9,002 bases of DNA from Caryophanales bacterium UBA3935 (GTDB taxonomy: Bacteria > Bacillota_I > Bacilli_A > ML615J-28 > CAG-698). Numbering within the stretch: position 1 is the first letter of the stretch; each line of letters starts with the position of its first letter. Below the pieces are notes generated by a model. That model was not told the origin of the DNA. It did no database searches and was given only the letters and a program-made list of their open reading frames with translations. Below are positions 1 to 5,323 of this stretch, one piece after another. Both the position numbers and the translations under genes were made by a program. Where the stretch lies: the NCBI GenBank assembly GCA_002385755.1, contig DGED01000015.1, positions 1 to 9,002 of the forward strand, in the 5' to 3' direction.

Positions 1-260
1 TATTTTCCCTCCGGCCATTTATCGTGCATTTTGTTTTTGATTTTTTGAAACTGCGCGGCGATCGGCTCGAAGGGGTCGCCCGCAAATTCGCCGCTTCCGA
101 GCTGCGAGCAAAAGAAACAACCGCTCCGGCTTATCGCGCCGTCCCGGTTCGGGCAGGTAAACCCGGCGTTTAAGGAGACCTTAAACACTTTCGACCCGAA
201 GCGGGATTTCAAATACTCATCAAGCGTATTATAGCGGTGTTGGGGCGTGAAGTACTTCAT
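1..260 (-). CDS. ytqA: YtqA/YhcC-type radical SAM protein (TIGR01212 family), N-terminal part
   Basis: The first 86 codons of this gene are present; the rest lies to the left of the window. The protein begins MKYFTPQHRYNTLDEYLKSR and contains CPNRD at residues 36-40 and GCFFCS at 47-52. Cys36, Cys48 and Cys51 fit the [4Fe-4S]-binding cysteines of the TIGR01212/YtqA family, where the CPNRDG block is diagnostic. The following GSGEFAG and KNKMHDKWPEGK also resemble B. subtilis YtqA. These are cytosolic S-adenosylmethionine radical enzymes. YtqA has been linked to wobble-uridine modification of tRNA (name MnmL, from memory), and a YtqB-like methyltransferase partner would lie outside the window if present. 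The ATG at 258-260 has a GAGGT ribosome site about 8 nt upstream on the minus strand. Family assignment is firm; the exact substrate is known only by homology. Confidence 0.9.
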   Translation of the reverse strand, partial: MKYFTPQHRYNTLDEYLKSRFGSKVFKVSLNAGFTCPNRDGAISRSGCFFCSQLGSGEFAGDPFEPIAAQFQKIKNKMHDKWPEGK

Positions 261-326
261 TTACTTACCTCGCAAAATTCGTCACGATTTTTACTTTTTT
301 TTATGTTATAGTATTTTTGCAAAACT

Positions 327-354
327 ATTATATCATTAAATCCGATATTAACAA
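327..354 (-). promoter_or_regulatory. Sigma-A-type promoter for the radical SAM gene
   Basis: Read on the minus strand this is TTGTTA (349-354), a 16-bp spacer, and a perfect TATAAT (327-332). A TG sits one base before the -10, giving the extended -10 TGATATAAT. Transcription would start near 320, leaving a leader of about 60 nt before the ATG at 260. The same nonamer recurs in two other promoters of the window. No equally good plus-strand promoter was found for the symporter at 410. A TATAAT at 388-393 has no -35 partner and lies too close to the start codon. Confidence 0.65.
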
Positions 355-409
355 CCGGAATTAATCATATTTATCCCGCCCGCCTTATATAATTAACCAG
401 GGGTAAGCG

Positions 410-1720
410 GTGCTCGTTGGTTATGTGACAATCATATTTTTTTTGGCCGCAGTTTTCTGGAGTTTTAAATACCGGTTTATGCAATTTCGCGCGTTTAAGG
501 AAACAAAGGCGGTCTTGTTTAAGGAAAAAAACAAATCGTCCTACCAGACATTTATGGTATCGCTTGCCTCCCATATCGGCACCGGCAATATCGTCGGGAT
601 CTCGACCGCCGTAATCTACGGGGGCGCCGGGGCCTTGTTCTGGATGTGGGTGTTCGCCGTTTTCTCGTCGATTTTCTCGCTCGCGGAAAACACTCTCGCG
701 CAGGTATTTAAGGAAAAAATCGCCGGGGAATACCGGGGCGGCGCTTGTTTTTATATAAAAAAAGGGATAAACAACGCTCCCTTGGCGCTCGTCTTTTCCA
801 TATGCTTGGTTTTGTCGAACACGATCTTTTTCCAACCGATTCAGGTGAATACCGTGAGCGAGTCTTTACGGCTTGCTTTCGGGATTGATCGCTTTCTGAT
901 TTTAATCGGCCTATTCGTCTTTACCTATTTCGTGATTTTTCGGGGAACGAAAAGAATCGTCTCGTTTTGCGAGCGGATTGTTCCGGTGATGGCAATCGGG
1001 TTTATCGCCGTTACCGTCATAATCTTGCTTTGCAATATCGCGTATTTGCCGGCGGTTTTCGGGAAAGTATTCCGGGAAGCGTTCCGGATCCCGGCTTTGC
1101 TTGCGGGCGCGTTCGGTTCCTGTCTCGTCGTCGGTTTTAAGCGGAGTCTCTTTTCCAACGAGGCGGGACTGGGAACGATGCCGTCGATCAGCGCGATGGC
1201 CGAGGTCGATTACCCGTTACAGCAGGGTTATATCTGCGTCGTCGGGATTTTTGTCGACACGGTTTTCCTTTGCACGCTGATGGGGCTCGTTATTCTCCTG
1301 TACGACGTTAACCCGGGCTCTTTTACCGGTTGCGATTTAATCGTCCACGTTTTTCAGGAAATGCTCGGAAAACTCGGGAAATACTTGGCGTTTTTCTTTC
1401 TCTTTACTTTCGCGATCGCGACGTTCGTCAGCCAGTTTTATTTGGGCGAAAGCAATATGTATTACCTGATTAATAAGAAAAGGAAAAAGAAACCTTATCT
1501 TTTGTTGTATAAGTGTCTTTTCCTCGCGGGAATAATAATCGGGGTCAACAACTCGACGAAATCGATCTTTCATATCGTTGACACCGGAATAATCGTTTTG
1601 GGGATTTTTAACCTGTACGCCGTTTTTAAGTTAAGAAAGGTTTTCGAAGCGGAAATCGACCGTTTCCACGTCCGCAAAGACATGCCAGATATTGACGCCT
1701 TGACAAACGATACGCGTTGA
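410..1720 (+). CDS. AGCS-family sodium/amino-acid symporter (alanine or glycine carrier type)
   Basis: This is an integral membrane protein of the alanine-or-glycine:cation symporter family, which imports small neutral amino acids with Na+ or H+. Family landmarks are clear: GTGNIVG at 57-63, GGAGALFWMW at 71-80, and RSLFSNEAGLG at 245-255, followed by QQGYICVVGIFVDT (271-284), the usual block after the FSNEAG motif. About ten hydrophobic segments span the protein, and KKRKKK (356-361) marks a cytosolic loop. At 436 residues it is slightly short for the family, mostly at the N-terminus. The start is GTG at 410, with AGGGG at 399-403; an in-frame TAA at 404-406 excludes any longer form. It stands alone, divergent from the radical SAM gene. 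It has no terminator of its own, so read-through would enter the non-coding RNA downstream. The amino acid transported cannot be told from sequence. Confidence 0.9.
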   Translation: MLVGYVTIIFFLAAVFWSFKYRFMQFRAFKETKAVLFKEKNKSSYQTFMVSLASHIGTGNIVGISTAVIYGGAGALFWMWVFAVFSSIFSLAENTLAQVFKEKIAGEYRGGACFYIKKGINNAPLALVFSICLVLSNTIFFQPIQVNTVSESLRLAFGIDRFLILIGLFVFTYFVIFRGTKRIVSFCERIVPVMAIGFIAVTVIILLCNIAYLPAVFGKVFREAFRIPALLAGAFGSCLVVGFKRSLFSNEAGLGTMPSISAMAEVDYPLQQGYICVVGIFVDTVFLCTLMGLVILLYDVNPGSFTGCDLIVHVFQEMLGKLGKYLAFFFLFTFAIATFVSQFYLGESNMYYLINKKRKKKPYLLLYKCLFLAGIIIGVNNSTKSIFHIVDTGIIVLGIFNLYAVFKLRKVFEAEIDRFHVRKDMPDIDALTNDTR

Positions 1721-1728
1721 TTTATAAT
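1700..1728 (+). promoter_or_regulatory. Perfect consensus promoter of the non-coding RNA, inside the symporter 3' end
   Basis: TTGACA at 1700-1705 and TATAAT at 1723-1728 are separated by exactly 17 bp, so both hexamers and the spacing match the sigma-A/sigma-70 consensus. The -35 and most of the spacer are coding sequence of the symporter, whose stop is at 1718-1720. The predicted start is near 1733-1735, exactly where the closing stem of the RNA begins. No protein gene follows on this strand before 3077, so the promoter serves a stand-alone RNA. It is the strongest promoter in the window. Confidence 0.85.
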
Positions 1729-1732
1729 ATAA

Positions 1733-1909
1733 ATGCCTGGGAAGTTCGCCTTTTTAATATATGCGAACCGAACAAAGAAGATATGGGAAATTGAGGCATA
1801 CCGGGCGTCGAAAGCTTGCTCGAAAGCAAGAATCCCGAAGGTATGCAACAAGAGATTTCCACCGTGTGGGCCTGTGGTTTCACATATCTAATAACGGCTT
1901 CCTGGGTAT
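1733..1909 (+). ncRNA. ssrS: Structured non-coding RNA, probable 6S RNA
   Basis: The RNA is about 177 nt, and its ends (1733-1744 and 1898-1909) pair over 12 bp including three G-U pairs. Further nested helices are visible. They are 1779-1785 with 1883-1889 (AGATATG/CATATCT), 1786-1791 with 1855-1860 (GGAAAT/ATTTCC), 1796-1802 with 1840-1846 (GCATACC/GGTATGC), and an apical hairpin 1815-1820/1825-1830 closed by CGAA. A local hairpin TTCGC/GCGAA (1745-1749/1763-1767) sits on the 5' side, and a 22-nt unpaired stretch (1861-1882) on the 3' side. Size, long rod shape with a central open region, closing stem followed by UUCGC, and CGGC just before the 3' stem all resemble 6S RNA. 6S RNA binds housekeeping RNA polymerase and mimics an open promoter. 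No riboswitch signature was recognised and no gene follows on this strand. If it is not 6S, it is an unassigned small RNA. Confidence 0.6.
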
Positions 1910-1931
1910 AATATATTACAAATATAAACGA

Positions 1932-1973
1932 GAGCCTAAGAGATGTGTCTTTAAATCTTAGGCTCTTTTTCGT
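1932..1973 (+). terminator. Intrinsic terminator of the non-coding RNA, embedded in the psuG 3' end
   Basis: GAGCCTAAGA (1932-1941) pairs perfectly with TCTTAGGCTC (1956-1965) around a 14-nt loop, and TTTTTCGTTTTCTTTT follows at once on the plus strand. The psuG stop codon (complement of 1951-1953) lies in the loop, and the 3' arm and U-tract encode the last psuG residues on the other strand. In the minus direction the same hairpin is followed by a poorer T-run, so it may act weakly as a bidirectional terminator for psuG. Confidence 0.85.
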
Positions 1974-2883
1974 TTTCTTTTAATTCTTTCGCTATCGTCG
2001 CCGCCAGGTAGGCGTTATTATACACGAGGACGATATTGGCGTCAAGGCTCCGCCCGGCCGTCAGTTCCTTTATTTTAAACAAGAGATAGGGCGTAAGGTC
2101 CTTGCCGGTAATGTTTTCCTCGCGGGCTGTCTTCACGGCTTCCGCGATTTTCGCGTCGATCTCTTCGTTTTTCAGTTCCAATTCCTCCGGAATCGGGTTG
2201 GCGATCAACACGCCGCTTTTAATCCCGAGCTCGTTTTTGATCGAAAGATACCCGGCGATTTCTTTCGGGGTGTTAAGACGGTGATTAACGCGGTGCGGGC
2301 TTTTCGCGGTATAAAACGCGGGGAAAAAATCGGTTCGGTAACCGATTACCTCGACGCCCTTGGTCTCGAGATATTCGAGCGTTCGCGGGAGATCAAGAAT
2401 CGCCTTGGCGCCGGCGGAAACGACGGCGATGTTGCATTCGGCGATCACCTCCAGGTCGTTGGAGATGTCGAATGTTTTCTCGGCGTCGCGATGAACGCCG
2501 CCGATACCGCCGGTCGCGAAAACGGGAATTCCGACCATGGCGGCGATATAAGCGGTCGCGCCCACGGTAGTGGCGCCGTCCATCTTTTTCGCGATCAAAT
2601 ACGGCAGATCCCTTTTCCCGGCTTTGGGAATCTCGCGCCCGGATTTGCCGAGATATTCGAGCGCGTCGTCGTCGCAACCGACGCGGATCTCGCCGCCGAT
2701 GACGGCGATAGTCGCCGGGGCGGCGCCGCATTCCCGCACGATCGCCTCGACATGATTGGCCATGGCGATATTTTGTGGGAAAGGCATGCCGTGGGCGATA
2801 ATCGTCGATTCCAGCGCGACAAGCGGTTTTTTGCTTAGAATCGCTTTCTTTACTTCATCGTTAAAGCGAATATGTTTGTTCAT
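1951..2883 (-). CDS. psuG: Pseudouridine-5'-phosphate glycosidase
   Basis: PsuG (EC 4.2.1.70) reversibly splits pseudouridine 5'-phosphate into uracil and ribose 5-phosphate, the second step of pseudouridine salvage. The 310-residue length is typical. Conserved blocks are VALESTIIAHGMPFP (22-36, with the Glu that fits the catalytic acid), GATTVGATAYIAAMVGIPVFATGGIGGVHR (103-132, glycine-rich active-site region), DISNDL (139-144) and VVSAGAKAILD (154-164). Lys160 corresponds to the Lys that forms the imine with the opened ribose. ANPIP (228-232) and the closing NIVLVYNNAYLAATIA segment (283-298) are also family blocks. The ATG at 2881-2883 has GGGAG six bases upstream. The kinase PsuK, often adjacent, is absent from the window. 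The gene converges on the non-coding RNA and diverges from the phosphoesterase operon. All key residues are present, so it should be active. Confidence 0.95.
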   Translation of the reverse strand: MNKHIRFNDEVKKAILSKKPLVALESTIIAHGMPFPQNIAMANHVEAIVRECGAAPATIAVIGGEIRVGCDDDALEYLGKSGREIPKAGKRDLPYLIAKKMDGATTVGATAYIAAMVGIPVFATGGIGGVHRDAEKTFDISNDLEVIAECNIAVVSAGAKAILDLPRTLEYLETKGVEVIGYRTDFFPAFYTAKSPHRVNHRLNTPKEIAGYLSIKNELGIKSGVLIANPIPEELELKNEEIDAKIAEAVKTAREENITGKDLTPYLLFKIKELTAGRSLDANIVLVYNNAYLAATIAKELKENEKEPKI

Positions 2884-2899
2884 AATAGTCTCCCTATCT

Positions 2900-2928
2900 A
2901 TTATATCACTATTTTTACCAATTATAAA
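2900..2928 (-). promoter_or_regulatory. psuG: Probable psuG promoter, extended -10
   Basis: On the minus strand TATAAT (2900-2905) is preceded by TGA, giving the extended -10 TGATATAAT. A weak -35, TTTATA (2923-2928), lies 17 bp upstream. The predicted start falls at about 2893, which would leave only about 10 nt of leader, with the ribosome site (complement of 2890-2894) at its very 5' end. A second TATAAT on the same strand (complement of 2921-2926) is an alternative that would give a more usual leader. Confidence 0.5.
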
Positions 2929-3005
2929 TATTTGCGCGTTTTTATTCGGTTTTATTGGAAATTTTCCTTGATAATATTGACCCTAATTCTACCAATTGTC
3001 AATAT
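2916..3005. repeat. Direct repeat pair and inverted repeat in the divergent promoter region
   Basis: A 16-bp element beginning TACCAATT and ending AATAT occurs at 2916-2931 and 2990-3005 with 14 of 16 identities, 74 bp apart start to start. The first copy covers the psuG -35 region; the second lies just upstream of the phosphoesterase promoter. The end of the second copy is also the right arm of a perfect 8-bp inverted repeat (ATATTGAC 2974-2981, GTCAATAT 2998-3005; 16-bp gap). An 11-bp palindrome, GGAAATTTTCC, lies at 2957-2967. These could be operators of a shared regulator. In DNA this AT-rich, chance is a real alternative. Confidence 0.4.
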
Positions 3006-3029
3006 ATGCTGGTTTTTTATCAACCGTTT

Positions 3030-3038
3030 TGATATAAT
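3030..3038 (+). promoter_or_regulatory. Probable promoter (extended -10) of the phosphoesterase operon
   Basis: TGATATAAT (TG at 3030-3031, TATAAT at 3033-3038) is an extended -10 without a recognisable -35 at the right distance. This is acceptable for TGn promoters. The start would be near 3045, giving a leader of about 30 nt before the ATG at 3077. The same nonamer precedes psuG and the radical SAM gene on the other strand. Confidence 0.5.
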
Positions 3039-3048
3039 ATTTAATGAA

Positions 3049-3078
3049 AAAGGAGTTTGATATAAAGGAGTTTGATAT
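3049..3078 (+). repeat. 15-bp tandem duplication carrying the Shine-Dalgarno sequence
   Basis: AAAGGAGTTTGATAT occurs twice back to back (3049-3063 and 3064-3078) without a mismatch. Each copy holds AAGGAG and a 6-nt spacer. After the second copy comes the ATG at 3077; after the first the equivalent codon is ATA (3062-3064). An ATG at 3044 is in frame with 3077, but it is followed by hydrophilic residues encoded by the repeat and has no ribosome site of its own. This settles the start at 3077, directly before a standard signal peptide. Confidence 0.85.
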
Positions 3079-5293
3079 GAAGAAAGGATTCTTTTATTCT
3101 ATTTTCGTTATTTTTATATTGATTTTTAGTTCGGTTACCGCGCGCGGGACCATCGGTCAGGGTTATAACGTCATGACCAACCCCGGCGAGGACATGAGGA
3201 CGGAAATGAATATTAGTTGGCATTCGGACGATAAAATATCTTTTGTCCAATACACGAAAGCAAGCGATACCGATTGGAAAGACGCGCGTCTTGTTCTCGG
3301 TATGTCGGAGGAGTTTTCGGTTCCCGAAAGCCAACAATTTGGAAGCAAAACCGTGATATCGGACGGTTTTACCCCGCGTTATCATTTAAAGGTTAATTTA
3401 ACCGGTTTAGAGCCTGACACCGAGTATAAGTACCGGGTCGGGCGCGATCCTTCCTTTTCGGACACCTATTATTTTAAGACTGGGTCCGGCGTCGAGCCTT
3501 TTAGTTTTTTGGCTTTCACCGACCCGCAGTACGCGAATGATAGCGGAGCGTCGATTTTCAATAATCTCGTTCAAAAAGCCCTGGAAATCGATCCCGATAT
3601 CCGTTTCAGCGTCGTATCCGGCGATTTAGTGGACAGGGGCGGGAAAATCGAGCAATGGAATATTTTGTTCCGGCAGTCGAGCCTGCGATTGATGCCGTTC
3701 GCGGTCGCGCCCGGGAATCACGAGTATTACGACGCGTCACCAACCCCCGTTTTCTTCGATAATACCTATTATAAAGGTTTTTTCAATAATCCCGAAAACG
3801 GCGCCGAAGGCGTTTTGGGGTCCAGTTATTATTTTAAGTATAACAACGTCCTGTTTGTCTCGATTGACAGCGAGGCGGCTGTTAACAGCGCCGCAAACAA
3901 AACCGCGCAAAAGACGTGGTTTGAGAACGTGATGAAAAGCAACCACGCCCAATATATCGTCGTTTTCATGCACCGCAGCTTTTACGGCGGCATTTATGGT
4001 TCGGTTTCCGCCGGCCTTCGCGCCGATTGGCAGGGACTTTTCGATAAATACGGCGTCGATTTGGTCTTGACCGGTCACGACCATATTTACCGGCGCACGA
4101 CGCGGATTTATGAGGGCGAGGCGTCGACCGTGGATTACCGGGGAACGACATACATGATCAGCGGTTCCGCCGGCGCGAAGTACTATGATTTACAATACGA
4201 GGGAAACAACAAATATAAAGAACTTTTTGAGAAGGAATTCGCCCGGCAAAGCTCGGTGTCGATCTTTCAGGTCGGCATCGACGGGTTGAAACTTATTACC
4301 ATTGGAACTTCCGGCCAGACTCTTGACGAGGTGACGCTACCGGCCAAGCGCTCGCCGCATCCGGCCTCAGGTTTCGCGAAAGAAAGCTATCTTGACAGCG
4401 TCAAGTTGACCCTGGACTCCAAGGACCCGACGAAAGCGGTCTTTTACTGGGGGAATCAATGGTACGGTCATGTTAATTCCGCCCGCCTGCACGGCGAGGA
4501 CGGAGAAGTGATCGGTCACGAGTATTTTGATACCAACAAGCTAGGCAACACGATACAAATAACCGATCTAGAACCTAATAGAACATACCAATATACCTTA
4601 AAAGTCGAGTTTAAGGACGGGACGACAGCTGAGCGGGAGATTAGCCTGCTTACCAAGCTTTCCTACGGGAGAATCGAGAATCTCAATCTGGACGTTTCCG
4701 GCGCGACCCCCGTTTTAAATTGGCTTGCGTTTTTGGAAAACGATCAAATTGAAAAATTCCGCGTTCTGGCAAATGACGAATTGGTCGAGGAACTCGGCCC
4801 CGCCGCGACGTCATGCGACATCGGCGGCCTTGATCCATTCCGTCTGAACGTGATCACCCTGGAGGCTGTCGACAAATTCGGCGACGTCGTCTATCGAGAA
4901 TCGGTCGAGTACGGCGAGGACGTGACTTTCACGATCACTTGTCCGGACGTCGAAATTGAGCTCGAACCCGGCGAGTCGAAGCGCCCGTCCGTCGTTGTCG
5001 AACCGGAAAGAGACGTGACGCTTGTTTTTGAGTCGTCCGACCCGGAAGTCGCGATTGTCAGCGCTGACGGGGAAATAACAGCCGTCGCCCCCGGTACGGC
5101 GACTATTACCGTAAAAATAGCGGAAAAACCTGATGTTACCTGCGCTATCGCGGTTGAAGTTGTTGAGGCAAAAGAAAAACCGGGCGACGCCCCGAAGAAA
5201 AAAGGCTGTTTTGGCGGTTTTTCCGCAATAGCCGGTTTGGGGTGCCTGGGGATCGCCGCGCTTCTCCGCAGGCGCGGAAAACATAAATCTTAA
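3077..5293 (+). CDS. Secreted, surface-anchored PAP-like metallophosphoesterase with Ig-like domains (paralog 1)
   Basis: The protein of 738 residues begins with a signal peptide (MKKGFFYSIFVIFILIFSS, likely cut after VTA near residue 22). An N-terminal fibronectin-like domain of the purple-acid-phosphatase type follows (about 30-137). The calcineurin-like phosphoesterase domain (about 140-415) carries DPQ at 149-151, GDLVD at 182-186, GNHE at 213-216, His299 and GHDH at 333-336. These supply the ligands for two metal ions, so it should hydrolyse phosphate esters outside the cell. True purple acid phosphatases have GDxxY; here Asp replaces the Tyr that gives the purple colour. Two fibronectin-like segments (about 435-605) and a BIG2-type Ig domain (about 617-695) follow. 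The tail is KKKGCFGG, a hydrophobic helix and RRRGKHKS. Start 3077 is chosen over 3044 because AAGGAG is 6 nt upstream. It is the first gene of a two-gene operon. The substrate is unknown. Confidence 0.88.
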   Translation: MKKGFFYSIFVIFILIFSSVTARGTIGQGYNVMTNPGEDMRTEMNISWHSDDKISFVQYTKASDTDWKDARLVLGMSEEFSVPESQQFGSKTVISDGFTPRYHLKVNLTGLEPDTEYKYRVGRDPSFSDTYYFKTGSGVEPFSFLAFTDPQYANDSGASIFNNLVQKALEIDPDIRFSVVSGDLVDRGGKIEQWNILFRQSSLRLMPFAVAPGNHEYYDASPTPVFFDNTYYKGFFNNPENGAEGVLGSSYYFKYNNVLFVSIDSEAAVNSAANKTAQKTWFENVMKSNHAQYIVVFMHRSFYGGIYGSVSAGLRADWQGLFDKYGVDLVLTGHDHIYRRTTRIYEGEASTVDYRGTTYMISGSAGAKYYDLQYEGNNKYKELFEKEFARQSSVSIFQVGIDGLKLITIGTSGQTLDEVTLPAKRSPHPASGFAKESYLDSVKLTLDSKDPTKAVFYWGNQWYGHVNSARLHGEDGEVIGHEYFDTNKLGNTIQITDLEPNRTYQYTLKVEFKDGTTAEREISLLTKLSYGRIENLNLDVSGATPVLNWLAFLENDQIEKFRVLANDELVEELGPAATSCDIGGLDPFRLNVITLEAVDKFGDVVYRESVEYGEDVTFTITCPDVEIELEPGESKRPSVVVEPERDVTLVFESSDPEVAIVSADGEITAVAPGTATITVKIAEKPDVTCAIAVEVVEAKEKPGDAPKKKGCFGGFSAIAGLGCLGIAALLRRRGKHKS
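5195..5290 (+). other. C-terminal Gly-Cys-Phe sorting-type tail of paralog 1
   Basis: The last 32 residues read as a tripartite signal: KKKGCFGG, then about 19 hydrophobic residues rich in Gly and Ala, then RRRGKHKS. The conserved Cys lies directly before the membrane segment. The layout matches the class of CTERM sorting signals (for example Synerg-CTERM and MYXO-CTERM, which also place a Cys before the helix) rather than LPXTG, which is absent. No processing enzyme is encoded in the window. Confidence 0.6.
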
Positions 5294-5323
5294 AACCGAG
5301 TAACTATATTAGATGGAGGAAGT

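Noticed and set aside
388..393. TATAAT as the promoter of the symporter gene
   Set aside because: No -35 at a usable distance, and the start would fall on or beside the ribosome site. The symporter promoter is left unassigned.
1733..1909. Riboswitch or T-box leader
   Set aside because: No T-box GGGUGGNACCGCG-type element and no recognised riboswitch core was seen. No gene follows on the same strand before the terminator.
1761..1961. 66-codon plus-strand frame
   Set aside because: It runs through the helices of the non-coding RNA and into the terminator. The ATG has no Shine-Dalgarno, and the product is basic and unlike any known protein.
2281..2838. 185-codon plus-strand frame
   Set aside because: It is antisense to psuG, has no ribosome site and gives a low-complexity product; a shadow of psuG.
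3044..3076. Upstream in-frame ATG extending paralog 1 by 11 residues
   Set aside because: The extra residues are charged and encoded by the duplicated ribosome site; the signal peptide and best Shine-Dalgarno spacing begin at 3077.
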